A DNA stretch of 64,000 nt from Flavobacterium humi (GTDB lineage Bacteria > Bacteroidota > Bacteroidia > Flavobacteriales > Flavobacteriaceae): positions 62,001 to 126,000 of the forward strand of contig NZ_SRLH01000008.1 of NCBI RefSeq assembly GCF_004745595.1, read 5' to 3'. Each line of letters begins with the position of its first letter. Position 1 is the first letter of the stretch. This document shows positions 7,828 through 16,673 of this stretch, piece after piece. A model generated the notes under the pieces. The model was not told the DNA's origin, ran no database searches, and saw nothing but the letters and a program-made list of their open reading frames with translations. Made by a program: the position numbers and the translations under genes.

Positions 7828-10800
7828 TTAAAATTCAACATTTACACCCACAGAAATTGTTCTTGGAGAAGGGAATTTACCTAAGTTATTTCCATCAACA
7901 CTATCTGCATCAAAACCTCTCCATTTCGTCCAGGTATATAGATTTTCTCCTTGAGCGTATAATTTCAACGATTTGATGAAAGTACCACTTAAGAACTGAC
8001 TGCTAAAGTTATATCCTAATGAAACGTTTTTCAATCTGATATAAGAAGCATCTTTCAACCACATATCTGAATAGGTAGATCCTGCATCAAAGTTAGTAGC
8101 ATCAAGAGAAGGAATGTTAGAATCTGTGTTTGTAGGAGTCCAAGCATTCAATAAGTCAGCAGACATATTTTGACCTCCGATGTAGCTAGGTCTTGATAAC
8201 CATAACAATCCCCAGTCATATCTGTAAACATCTTGAACGAACGCAAATTGAGTATCCAAGAAAAATCCTTTGTAATCAGCATTTAAACCGAAAGCTCCCT
8301 GGTAAACCGGAGTATCGCTTTTACCTGTTCTTCTTCTGTCACTGTCACTTGGATTAGCCGTTAAGTTACCGTCAATATCCAAGAATTGTAAGTTACCGTC
8401 AGCAGGGTTAACACCAGCATAAGGAACTGTATAGAACTCACCAACTAATGAACCGTTTTCGTAGATTCTGTCTCCGTCGATAGTTTTTTCAATATCCGTG
8501 ATCTCATTTTTATTGTAAGATCCGTTAGCGAAAACGCTTAATTTAAAGTCTTTTGAGTTTTTGATGATTTTATATTTCAACGCAAGCTCAATACCTTTAT
8601 TAACGATTCCTCCGTTGTTACCGTCCATAGACGTACCGTTTCCAACACTAGCAGAAAGGTTGATATTGTTGAATAATTTAGTTGTCTGTCTTTTGTACAC
8701 ATCTAAATTTCCTGAGAATCTTCCGTGGTAGATTTCGAAATCCAAACCAATGTTAGACATTGCCTGCTCTTCCCACTGAAGTGTTGTGTTTCCGATCTGA
8801 CCAACTACATAAGCTCCTGAGTTACCATATCCTGTACCAGAACCGGTTAAATCTCTAACTAGGTTGTTTCCTAGGTACAAAGGATTTCCTCCGGCAACAG
8901 CTGCCTGGATATTCTGGTTACCTTGAGTACCATAAGATCCTCTTAATTTCAACATGTCAAAAATAGAGTTTTCCATGAATTTCTCTCTGTCAATATTCCA
9001 TCTTCCACCAACAGACCAGAAAGTACCCCATTTGAAATCATCAACGAATCTGTAACTTGCATCTCTTCTTACGATAGCATCCACAGCATATTTACCATCA
9101 TATTCGTATCCTAATGTACCGAAATATGAGAATGAACCAGCATCAGCTTTAGATGCAGCAACTGTAGGTCTTAATGTAGCGTAAGTTGCTCCAACGTTTG
9201 TCCATCCTGTTCCAGCACCAAATGCGTATGTTTTAAGATCTAAACCGTTTTGTGTCAACTGACCTACTCTTCTGTGTGCTTTGATATACTCAGTATACAA
9301 TCCTGCAGACACAGCGTGTTTTTCTTTGAATGTTTTGTTATACAACACTTTAGCAACTGTATTGTATCCAAAATCCCTGTCGTATGTTTGACGCTCCAAT
9401 CCTCCGAAAGGAACAGCGTTTGTTTCTCTTACTGCAATTGCCAGGTAAGCCCATGGCGCTCTTGCAAATGTTCTTTCAGCTGAATTGTAATCAACTCCCA
9501 TAGTCATTCCGGCAGAAAACGCATCCGTAAAGTTGTAAGTCAAATCAGCATTTGCCAAAACTTTGAAATCATTAACTCTGTTTGGAACATTTCCTTCTTT
9601 CAAGATATCCTGCATTACGAAAGTAGTAGTACCATACGTAAAGTTTGTACCGATCATATCGTATAATGCTTGTCCAGAACCTGGATAAACACGGTCATCA
9701 TAACCATAATAAGGCAATCCTGTTAAAGATCCCAACAATGGGTTTTGTACAGTATTGTTATCGATTGCAGCTGTTTCCTGATCCAATTGGTGTCTTGTAG
9801 AATAAGCTACAGTAAGGTTTGTACCGTATTTGAATTTTCCGTTTTCACTTTTACCGTCAGTATTTGTTCTGAAAGTAAATCTTTGGAAATCAGTTGTTGG
9901 TACGATACCATCCTGATTCATGTAACCAATAGACGTAAAGTTATTGATGTTTTTTCCTCCCACAGTTAAGCTAAGGTTTTGGCTTTGCGTAACTCCAAGG
10001 TTGAAAAATTCTTTTCTCCAGTCTGTCGTTGCAAAACTGTCGATTTCTGCATCAGTCAATGGAACACCAGCACCAAAGAAAGGGTTGAATCCAGCTCCTC
10101 CACCATCACCATACGCTCTTTCGATACGCATTAATTGCTGAGAATTCGCTAAGTTATAATCGTCTTTTGGCAAAGAAGAGAAACCAGTTGAGCTTGAAAA
10201 ACTCATTTTCAAAGGAGAATCAAATTTACCTGCTTTAGTATTAATGATAATAACTCCATTTGCTCCTCTATTTCCATAGATAGATGTTGCAATCGCATCT
10301 CTCAATACAGATGCAGATTCAATATCCTCTGGATTTAAGTTTCTGAATACCACTGAGTTTGTTGGCGTACCGTCAACAACATATAATGGCTCAGTTGAAC
10401 TATTAAGAGTACCAATACCTCTAATCAACAAGTCAATTTTAGCAGAACCAGGTGATCCTGAAGAAGTTGAAACTGTTAATCCTGGCGCAGCACCTTGTAA
10501 AGATTGCAACAAAGTAACGTTAGGTCTGTTCTCAAAAGTTGCAGCACTAACTGTAGTTGCAGCTGTCATAGCTTTAGGCTTTGTTGCTGTTTTACCATAT
10601 CCTTGTACCACAACTTCGCTTAATTGAGTAGCAACTTCATCAGACATCCTAACATTTATAGAAGCCGATCCGCCTACTTGCATAGACATATCTTTCATTC
10701 CCATGAAAGTGAACAATAAAGTTTCCCCTTCTTTAGCTTTGATAGAATAACTTCCATCAAAATTAGTTTGTGTGCCACGTTGCGTTCCTTTAACCACAAC

Positions 10801-10926
10801 ATTCACTCCTGGTAGCGGCCCTGTAGCATCGGTTACCACCCCCGTAATAGTTTTCTCTTGAGCGAAAGAAAACTGCATTGTAAACGCCAGTAAAAGCGTA
10901 AAAATCCATTTGAACTTTGATCTCAT
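7828..10926 (-). CDS. SusC/RagA family TonB-linked outer-membrane transporter
   Basis: TonB-dependent barrel of 1032 residues. Signal peptide MRSKFKWIFTLLLAFTMQFSFAQ; residues about 24-105 form a carboxypeptidase-regulatory-like domain (KTITGVVTDATGPLPGVNVVV). Then comes the plug with the SusC signature (PLYVVDGTPTN, DIESASVLRDAIATSIYGNRGANGVIIINT near 180-230), and the barrel ends SVGVNVEF. It imports an oligosaccharide, peptide or glycan fragment captured by the SusD partner, using TonB and the proton motive force. It is the first gene of the two-gene operon. No ECF sigma/anti-sigma pair or hybrid two-component regulator lies nearby, so its regulation is not evident here. I found no perfect TAnnTTTG in the 198-bp upstream region; near matches exist. 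Confidence 0.95.
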   Translation of the reverse strand: MRSKFKWIFTLLLAFTMQFSFAQEKTITGVVTDATGPLPGVNVVVKGTQRGTQTNFDGSYSIKAKEGETLLFTFMGMKDMSMQVGGSASINVRMSDEVATQLSEVVVQGYGKTATKPKAMTAATTVSAATFENRPNVTLLQSLQGAAPGLTVSTSSGSPGSAKIDLLIRGIGTLNSSTEPLYVVDGTPTNSVVFRNLNPEDIESASVLRDAIATSIYGNRGANGVIIINTKAGKFDSPLKMSFSSSTGFSSLPKDDYNLANSQQLMRIERAYGDGGGAGFNPFFGAGVPLTDAEIDSFATTDWRKEFFNLGVTQSQNLSLTVGGKNINNFTSIGYMNQDGIVPTTDFQRFTFRTNTDGKSENGKFKYGTNLTVAYSTRHQLDQETAAIDNNTVQNPLLGSLTGLPYYGYDDRVYPGSGQALYDMIGTNFTYGTTTFVMQDILKEGNVPNRVNDFKVLANADLTYNFTDAFSAGMTMGVDYNSAERTFARAPWAYLAIAVRETNAVPFGGLERQTYDRDFGYNTVAKVLYNKTFKEKHAVSAGLYTEYIKAHRRVGQLTQNGLDLKTYAFGAGTGWTNVGATYATLRPTVAASKADAGSFSYFGTLGYEYDGKYAVDAIVRRDASYRFVDDFKWGTFWSVGGRWNIDREKFMENSIFDMLKLRGSYGTQGNQNIQAAVAGGNPLYLGNNLVRDLTGSGTGYGNSGAYVVGQIGNTTLQWEEQAMSNIGLDFEIYHGRFSGNLDVYKRQTTKLFNNINLSASVGNGTSMDGNNGGIVNKGIELALKYKIIKNSKDFKLSVFANGSYNKNEITDIEKTIDGDRIYENGSLVGEFYTVPYAGVNPADGNLQFLDIDGNLTANPSDSDRRRTGKSDTPVYQGAFGLNADYKGFFLDTQFAFVQDVYRYDWGLLWLSRPSYIGGQNMSADLLNAWTPTNTDSNIPSLDATNFDAGSTYSDMWLKDASYIRLKNVSLGYNFSSQFLSGTFIKSLKLYAQGENLYTWTKWRGFDADSVDGNNLGKFPSPRTISVGVNVEF

Positions 10927-11103
10927 ATTAATTTTATTTGAGTTAGTTATTCCGCAAACTTCTTAATAATTTCTTAAAAAACAAAATAATACCATCTATT
11001 ATTCCATTTTATTTAAGTTAAAGTTTTTCTGGTGAAATTTATCAAAATCGCAGAAACTCAATAAAAAGATGATCGATACTACAAAAGGTTGCGTCTAATT
11101 TTA

Positions 11104-11111
11104 TAGTTTTG
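11104..11111 (+). promoter_or_regulatory. TAnnTTTG promoter element for rnhB
   Basis: TAGTTTTG lies 13 bases before the ATG at 11125, in the region divergent from the SusC gene. Confidence 0.5.
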
Positions 11112-11124
11112 TAAAAACTGCAGA

Positions 11125-11724
11125 ATGTTAAAAAACAATTATTCAGGAGAACTTCTGGAAGCCGGTACAGATGAAGCAGGCCGTGGATGCCTTGCTGGGC
11201 CTGTAACTGCGGCGGCTGTGATCCTTCCGGAAAATTTTGAATCTCTTTTACTAAACGATTCAAAACAACTATCCGAAAAAAATAGGGATTTACTAAAACC
11301 CATTATCGAAAAGCATGCTATTTCTTTTGCCGTAACCCATCTGGAACCCTTAATAATTGATGAAATAAACATTCTTAATGCTTCAATAAAAGCAATGCAG
11401 GAAAGCATTTGCAAGTTAAATCCTACTTCTTCTTATGTCATTGTGGACGGAAACCGGTTCAAACCCGTAAACAGCATTCCGTTTACGACTATTATAAAAG
11501 GAGATTCCAAATACATGAGCATTGCTGCAGCGTCAGTATTGGCTAAAACCTACCGGGATGAATACATGAACAGAATCCATGAAGAATTCCCTATGTACAA
11601 CTGGAAGCAAAACAAAGGCTACCCTACCAAAGAACACAGGGAAGCCATTGCCAAGTACGGCACAACAAAATACCACCGGATGTCGTTCCGTTTGCTGCCG
11701 GAACAACTCCAACTGGAATTATAA
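11125..11724 (+). CDS. rnhB: Ribonuclease HII
   Basis: Endonuclease that cuts the RNA strand of RNA-DNA hybrids and removes single ribonucleotides misincorporated into DNA. The 199-residue length is normal. The N-terminal motif [14 protein letters not shown] supplies the first metal ligands (D16, E17); the third acidic residue is in SYVIVDGN near 109, followed by the conserved [21 protein letters not shown]. It ends at a convergent terminator shared with lipB. Confidence 0.96.
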   Translation: MLKNNYSGELLEAGTDEAGRGCLAGPVTAAAVILPENFESLLLNDSKQLSEKNRDLLKPIIEKHAISFAVTHLEPLIIDEINILNASIKAMQESICKLNPTSSYVIVDGNRFKPVNSIPFTTIIKGDSKYMSIAAASVLAKTYRDEYMNRIHEEFPMYNWKQNKGYPTKEHREAIAKYGTTKYHRMSFRLLPEQLQLEL

Positions 11725-11727
11725 AAA

Positions 11728-11751
11728 AAGAGGTCCGTTACTGAACCTCTT
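11728..11751. terminator. Bidirectional terminator between rnhB and lipB
   Basis: A 7-bp stem (11728-11734 with 11745-11751, AAGAGGT/ACCTCTT) is flanked by an A-run on the left and a T-run on the right, so it can work in both directions. Confidence 0.75.
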
Positions 11752-11757
11752 CGTTTT

Positions 11758-12456
11758 TTAATTGATCATCTCGGCGTCAAACAAATCCGAAAAGTGTTTT
11801 ACGATTTTCCGTTTCACTTCCTCTTCATCCACTTCCTTTCCCAGTTCCACATGCATGGACGTTACCGCTTTACCTTTTATCCCACAAGGAATAATATTGT
11901 CGAAGTACCCTAAATCGGCATTTACATTAAGTGCAAAACCGTGCATGGTCACCCAGCGTGAAGCCCGGACACCCATAGCGCATATTTTCCTGGCAAAAGG
12001 AGTTCCTACTCCTAGCCAAACCCCGGTTTCCCCTTCACTCCTTGCACCTATAATATTGTATTCGGCTAAAGTAAGGATAATCGCCTCTTCCAGGAAACGC
12101 AGGTACTTATGGATATCGGTAAAAAAATTCTCCAGGTCGATAATCGGATAACCCACAATCTGGCCCGGCCCGTGATAGGTAATATCGCCGCCCCTGTTTA
12201 TTTTATAAAAAGTCGCGCCTTTGGCTTCCAATTGCTTTTCGGAAAGCAGCAAATTTGAAATATCGCCACTTTTCCCTAACGTATACACATGCGGATGTTC
12301 TACATACAGGAAATAATTAGGCGTTTCTTCTTCCTGGTTATCCCTCCTGTTTTTTATTTTAACATCCACTATGTTTGCAAAAAGCTCTTCCTGGAAATCC
12401 CAGGTGGCTTTATAATCCTTGTTCCCCAAATCCTGGAGCTGGACTTTTTTATTCAT
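11758..12456 (-). CDS. lipB: Octanoyltransferase LipB
   Basis: Transfers octanoyl from octanoyl-ACP to lipoyl-domain lysines, the first step of lipoate assembly on 2-oxoacid dehydrogenases and the glycine cleavage H protein. The 232-residue protein has the family motifs RGGDITYHGPGQIVGYPIIDL, GVRASRWVTMHGFALNVN and the catalytic cysteine C191 in IIPCGIKG. It begins 6 bases after the stop of the upstream lipoprotein gene, so the two are co-transcribed; no functional link between them is known to me. Confidence 0.96.
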   Translation of the reverse strand: MNKKVQLQDLGNKDYKATWDFQEELFANIVDVKIKNRRDNQEEETPNYFLYVEHPHVYTLGKSGDISNLLLSEKQLEAKGATFYKINRGGDITYHGPGQIVGYPIIDLENFFTDIHKYLRFLEEAIILTLAEYNIIGARSEGETGVWLGVGTPFARKICAMGVRASRWVTMHGFALNVNADLGYFDNIIPCGIKGKAVTSMHVELGKEVDEEEVKRKIVKHFSDLFDAEMIN

Positions 12457-12462
12457 CGTTGG

Positions 12463-13203
12463 TTATTTTGTAAATTCAACTTCAAAGTTCAATTTCTCGG
12501 GAGCGTCCATATATTCATTGAAAGGATATTCAATGGTTACCGTTTTCCTGTCTTCAGAAAACAAAGCGGCCGTATTCGATATACTTTTAACCGGTTTTGG
12601 AAAATGGTATTTGATAACATATTTGGACGATGCATAAATCATTTTATAGCTTTCCGCCAGGGAATCGTTTTCAACTTTCTTGATACGGCTTTTATCGATA
12701 ACCGCTTTCCGGGTAAATTTCTTCCCGTTATACGAATATTTCAAAATGGAATTGTTGTTCCCGAAACTTTCCGGCGAAGCCATCGCATTTGCCCCTACTT
12801 TGTTCTTACCCATGCTTTGAAAGGCATTCATGTTAGCCATAGCGTCCTGCAATTCAGTTACATTTTTAAAATCGGTATTCATCGAAAACAAAAATTGCTG
12901 GGCTTTATAATCCATTTTCATCCTCATATTGAAATTCTCCAGTTTTTTCAGTTTTTCCTGTTCTTCTTTCGAAAGTTTGGCGATGCTGTCTTTTTTGGCT
13001 GCAAAAACTTCTTTAAAAGAGAAAACCGAATCAATGCTTTTTTCGTTTCGGACTGAATCTTTAGGAACCATGGCCATCATGCTCGAGCCGTCCATATCTA
13101 ACGTATATTTCCCAGAACCGTCAGGATTAATGTAGATATCTTCGGTAAAGGTACAACTGGTCAGGCTTAAGATTGAAAATAATAGGAATACTGCTTTTTT
13201 CAT
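12463..13203 (-). CDS. Hypothetical lipoprotein, Flavobacteria type
   Basis: Product of 246 residues with a lipoprotein signal (MKKAVFLLFSILSLTSC, cysteine at 17) followed by TFTEDIYINPDGSGKYTLDMDGS. The body mixes beta-rich stretches with a charged helical segment (KDSIAKLSKEEQEKLKKLENFNMRMKMD), ending in a strand-rich region (ILKYSYNGKKFTRKAVID, KTVTIEYPFNEYM). I do not recognise a named family; similar lipoproteins beginning with a DGSG element are common in Flavobacteria. It is probably anchored in the periplasm or outer membrane. It is first in an operon with lipB. Confidence 0.8.
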   Translation of the reverse strand: MKKAVFLLFSILSLTSCTFTEDIYINPDGSGKYTLDMDGSSMMAMVPKDSVRNEKSIDSVFSFKEVFAAKKDSIAKLSKEEQEKLKKLENFNMRMKMDYKAQQFLFSMNTDFKNVTELQDAMANMNAFQSMGKNKVGANAMASPESFGNNNSILKYSYNGKKFTRKAVIDKSRIKKVENDSLAESYKMIYASSKYVIKYHFPKPVKSISNTAALFSEDRKTVTIEYPFNEYMDAPEKLNFEVEFTK

Positions 13204-13222
13204 TTTTTATGTAATTTTCCTC

Positions 13223-13230
13223 AAAAGTAC
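13223..13230 (-). promoter_or_regulatory. TAnnTTTG promoter element for the lipoprotein-lipB operon
   Basis: Minus-strand TACTTTTG, 19 bases upstream of the ATG at 13203. Confidence 0.55.
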
Positions 13231-13325
13231 AAAAAAGTTTGCCAATCGCCCTAACGGGAAAACCAACCTGCAAAAGCACGGAATAACCGCTTCGAAAAAT
13301 TAAATTCATTTTCAAATTTTCAAAA

Positions 13326-13356
13326 TTGGCTCATTTTCAAATTATAACTATCTTTG
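13326..13356 (+). promoter_or_regulatory. lysS promoter (TTG-N20-TATCTTTG)
   Basis: TTG at 13326-13328 and TATCTTTG at 13349-13356 have the spacing of a Bacteroidota promoter. The start codon follows at 13381. Confidence 0.65.
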
Positions 13357-13380
13357 CACGCTTAAAATAACAATAGAATT

Positions 13381-15072
13381 ATGCAACTTTCAGAACAAGA
13401 AATCATCAGAAGAGAGAAATTGGACAAGTTGAGAGAACTTGGCATCAATCCGTATCCGGCAAATTTGTTTCCCGTAAACCATACGTCGAAGCAGATAAAG
13501 GAAACTTTTGAAGAGGGTAAGAAGGTTGTTGTTGCCGGGCGTTTGATGAGTAACCGTGACCAGGGAAAAGCTTGTTTTGCCGAATTGCAGGACAGCGAAG
13601 GAAGAATCCAGCTGTATTTGAACAGAGACGTTATTTGTCCGGACGAGGACAAAACCCTATACAACCAGGTATTCAAAAAACTAACTGATCTTGGCGATTT
13701 TATCGGTGTGGAAGGTGAATTATTTACCACACAGGTAGGTGCGCAGTGTATCCGTGTGACGAATTTTGCCTTTTTGAGCAAAACCTTACGTCCTTTACCG
13801 ATGCCAAAAACAGATGATACCGGCAAAGTATATGACGAGTTTTCGGACCCGGAACTGCGTTACCGTATGCGTTATGTAGATTTGGTGGTAAACCCGCAGG
13901 TGAAAGACGTTTTCATGAAAAGGACAAAATTGTTCACGGCCATGCGTACGTTTTTTAACCAGGCCGGTTATATGGAAGTGGAAACGCCAGTATTGCAATC
14001 AATACCCGGTGGAGCTGCGGCGCGTCCTTTTATTACGCACCACAACAGTTTGGACATTCCTTTATATATGAGGATTGCAAACGAATTGTATTTGAAAAGA
14101 CTGATCGTTGGTGGTTTTGACGGTGTATATGAATTCTCTAAAAACTTCCGTAACGAAGGAATGGACAGAACGCATAATCCGGAATTTACTGCCATGGAAA
14201 TATATGTAGCCTATAAGGACTACAACTGGATGATGGAATTTACCGAAAACCTGCTGGAATATTGCGCCAATGAGGTAAACGGTACTTCGGATGCTACTTT
14301 TGGCGAACACAAAGTAAGCTTCAAAGCGCCGTATGCCAGGGTAACCATGACCGATGCCATCAAGCAGTTTACCGGTTTTGACATTTCAGGCAAATCGGAA
14401 GACGAATTATTCGAAGCGGCAAAATCAATGGGAATCGAAGTGAATGAAACCATGGGCAAAGGAAAACTGATCGATGAGATTTTCGGGGCTAAATGCGAAG
14501 GGAATTTCATCCAGCCGACTTTCATTACCGATTATCCGAAAGAAATGTCTCCATTATGCAAATCACACCGTGACAATCCTGAACTGACAGAGCGTTTCGA
14601 ATTGATGGTTTGCGGAAAAGAAATTGCCAATGCTTATTCTGAACTAAACGATCCTATTGACCAAAGAGGCCGTTTTGAAGCCCAAATGGCACTTGCGGCC
14701 AAAGGAGATGACGAAGCCAACGGAATCATTGACGAAGATTTCCTGCGTGCTTTGGAATATGGAATGCCGCCAACTTCCGGACTTGGTATCGGAATGGACA
14801 GGCTGATCATGTTCCTGACAAACAATCCATCCATCCAGGAAGTGTTGTTTTTCCCGCAAATGCGCCCTGAAAAGAAACAGGTTGAATTGTCTGAAGAAGA
14901 AAAACTGATTGTGGAATTATTAAAATCCGAAAACAACCAATCACTGGCCCAACTAAAAGAAAAATCGGCCCTGAGTGGGAAGAAATGGGATTCCGCAATG
15001 AAAGGCCTGGCCAAACACGGATTAACCAAAGTTGTCGTTGACGGCGAGAACAAAACGGTGGTTTTGAACTAA
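13381..15072 (+). CDS. lysS: Lysyl-tRNA synthetase, class II
   Basis: Charges tRNA-Lys. The 563-residue protein has the N-terminal OB-fold (KVVVAGRLMSNRDQGKACFAELQDSEG, about 55-110) and the class II core with motif 2 (FRNEGMDRTHNPEFTAMEIY) and motif 3 (GLGIGMDRLIM, near 465). It carries an extra tail of about 65 residues after the core, with a small winged-helix look (LSEEEKLIVELLKSENNQS, SGKKWDSAMKGLAKHGL), common in Bacteroidota but absent from E. coli LysS (about 505 residues). It is monocistronic with its own promoter and a strong terminator. Confidence 0.97.
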   Translation: MQLSEQEIIRREKLDKLRELGINPYPANLFPVNHTSKQIKETFEEGKKVVVAGRLMSNRDQGKACFAELQDSEGRIQLYLNRDVICPDEDKTLYNQVFKKLTDLGDFIGVEGELFTTQVGAQCIRVTNFAFLSKTLRPLPMPKTDDTGKVYDEFSDPELRYRMRYVDLVVNPQVKDVFMKRTKLFTAMRTFFNQAGYMEVETPVLQSIPGGAAARPFITHHNSLDIPLYMRIANELYLKRLIVGGFDGVYEFSKNFRNEGMDRTHNPEFTAMEIYVAYKDYNWMMEFTENLLEYCANEVNGTSDATFGEHKVSFKAPYARVTMTDAIKQFTGFDISGKSEDELFEAAKSMGIEVNETMGKGKLIDEIFGAKCEGNFIQPTFITDYPKEMSPLCKSHRDNPELTERFELMVCGKEIANAYSELNDPIDQRGRFEAQMALAAKGDDEANGIIDEDFLRALEYGMPPTSGLGIGMDRLIMFLTNNPSIQEVLFFPQMRPEKKQVELSEEEKLIVELLKSENNQSLAQLKEKSALSGKKWDSAMKGLAKHGLTKVVVDGENKTVVLN

Positions 15073-15091
15073 TAATATAGTAAACTTCAAT

Positions 15092-15125
15092 AAAAAAAAG
15101 GAACTCAATTGAGTTCCTTTTTTTT
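15092..15125. terminator. Perfect palindromic terminator between lysS and the PepSY gene
   Basis: A near-perfect palindrome (GGAACTCAATTGAGTTCC flanked by A8 and T9) is symmetric, so it can terminate lysS and the converging metal-uptake operon. Confidence 0.9.
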
Positions 15126-15139
15126 ATCCGACACATTCA

Positions 15140-16672
15140 TTACCTGCGTTTCAGAAGCAGTGACAATCCCAGGATACCAACTGTGAGCACGCCCAAAGCG
15201 GCCAAAACCATCGTCAGGTCCCGAATGTCCTTCCCGGCCCATTCCATAAAAAGGAATTTATGGAAAAAAGCGAACGAATACCCTTCCGCCCTGTCGCTAT
15301 CGGTAATAAAAGCGGCCAAATGGGATGTCCCGGTTTCGACAAATGCGGTCTTGTTATTTTCAGATTCGAAAGCGACTTTGACCACAGGGAGCCTTTTGTT
15401 GACAAATCCGTAATCGTGGTTTTTGAAATCCGTGATGGATGCTGTTTCTTTTATGTGTTCTTTTTTATTTGAAACTGTTTCCGCAACACCATCCATTTCG
15501 CAACAGTTTTTATCTTTTCCCGAAATTTTACCATTGAAATAAGAAGCTAAAAATTGTGCATATTCCGTATCGGCTGTTTTGTTTTCTTTTTGGGAAACCG
15601 AATTGAAATACCGTACTTCATCCTGTTCTTCTCCTGCAAATTGACATCGGTAAAAAAGACTGTCCTTAAATTGTATTAGGGTCATATTTTTAAAGTGTTT
15701 CAACGCTAAAAACCCTTTCATTCCTGACGCATCCAAATCTTGAACTTTAAAAACCGGTTCGTAAACCATTTTTTCCACAGGAATCGGGTTCCATTTTTTA
15801 GTAGCATGGTAGGCGCCGCTAAAGGCAAATGTGAGGGTAAACAAGGCCAGCATCAATCCTGCCTGCCTGTGGTATTTCCTTCTTTTTGACGAGGCATCGG
15901 AAGTCTTTGCCTTCTTGAATTGCTTCCAAAACAAACCGTAAATCAGTATTCCCGAAAGCGCTGAAAAACCGATAATTACCAAAAGGAAGACCATCAAACA
16001 AATCCGGACCGCATTATTGCCGATCGCGTCTATAAAAGACCAATTATGGAATGTATCGAAAAACCAAATGAACCATTGTCGTGATTTTGGGTTGAAAGTC
16101 GCCAGTTTGCCTGTTGCCGTTTCCACATAAACCTGCATTTGGTCCGGCCGGTCAAAACTGATTTTATGCACCGGAAGGTATCGGTTCACATACTTATATT
16201 GGTTATTGAATTCGGTTATAAACTGCTGATTTGCAATAGGCGTTTTAGCGTCATCCAAAAAATAACGCGCAAGGCAGGCGGCGTACAATCCGTCTCCGTT
16301 TTTAAGCAATTTGCCATCGATGGTATTGAGGTAGACTAAATTATCTTCTATTGTTTTCACCTGGTAATATTGATGGCCTTCAAACGAAACAAACCTGAAA
16401 TTCTTGATTTCCTGGATGTTATTTTGCAGTAGCGCTTCCTTCAGGCTGATCTTAATCCCGGAAGGATCGATGCTTTTGGCCTCAAGAATATCCCTTGCGA
16501 TTTCGGGTTTGAAAAAATGGGCCATAAAAGGATGCATCAACCCGGACAAGCACCAGAATAAAACCGGGATTATCGTAATAAAAGCCAGTATTTTATGCCA
16601 TTTGTATATTTTCTGCTTGAGTTTTTTTGTCAGCTTTTCACGGAAGCTTTTCTTTTTCGGTTGCTTTTCCAT
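15140..16672 (-). CDS. PepSY-associated TM helix protein, probable siderophore/metal reductase partner
   Basis: Inner-membrane protein of 510 residues. Hydrophobic segments: about 23-45 (KILAFITIIPVLFWCLSGLM), 221-245 (LMVFLLVIIGFSALSGILIY), 270-290 (LMLALFTLTFAFSGAYH) and the C-terminus (VLAALGVLTVGILGLSLLL). Between them are two periplasmic PepSY-like parts with the repeated pattern VNRYLPVHKISFDRPD and VNKRLPVVKVAFESEN. PepSY-TM proteins next to TonB receptors are thought to help reductive release or export steps in iron-siderophore uptake; this is inference from context. Its ATG at 16672 lies two bases from the stop codon of the TonB receptor gene, so translation is probably coupled. Confidence 0.88.
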   Translation of the reverse strand: MEKQPKKKSFREKLTKKLKQKIYKWHKILAFITIIPVLFWCLSGLMHPFMAHFFKPEIARDILEAKSIDPSGIKISLKEALLQNNIQEIKNFRFVSFEGHQYYQVKTIEDNLVYLNTIDGKLLKNGDGLYAACLARYFLDDAKTPIANQQFITEFNNQYKYVNRYLPVHKISFDRPDQMQVYVETATGKLATFNPKSRQWFIWFFDTFHNWSFIDAIGNNAVRICLMVFLLVIIGFSALSGILIYGLFWKQFKKAKTSDASSKRRKYHRQAGLMLALFTLTFAFSGAYHATKKWNPIPVEKMVYEPVFKVQDLDASGMKGFLALKHFKNMTLIQFKDSLFYRCQFAGEEQDEVRYFNSVSQKENKTADTEYAQFLASYFNGKISGKDKNCCEMDGVAETVSNKKEHIKETASITDFKNHDYGFVNKRLPVVKVAFESENNKTAFVETGTSHLAAFITDSDRAEGYSFAFFHKFLFMEWAGKDIRDLTMVLAALGVLTVGILGLSLLLKRR

Positions 16673-16673
16673 T

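Noticed and set aside
12289..13056. 255-codon plus-strand frame antisense to lipB and the lipoprotein gene
   Set aside because: It is Phe/Ile-rich shadow sequence opposite two well-supported genes, with no recognisable domain.
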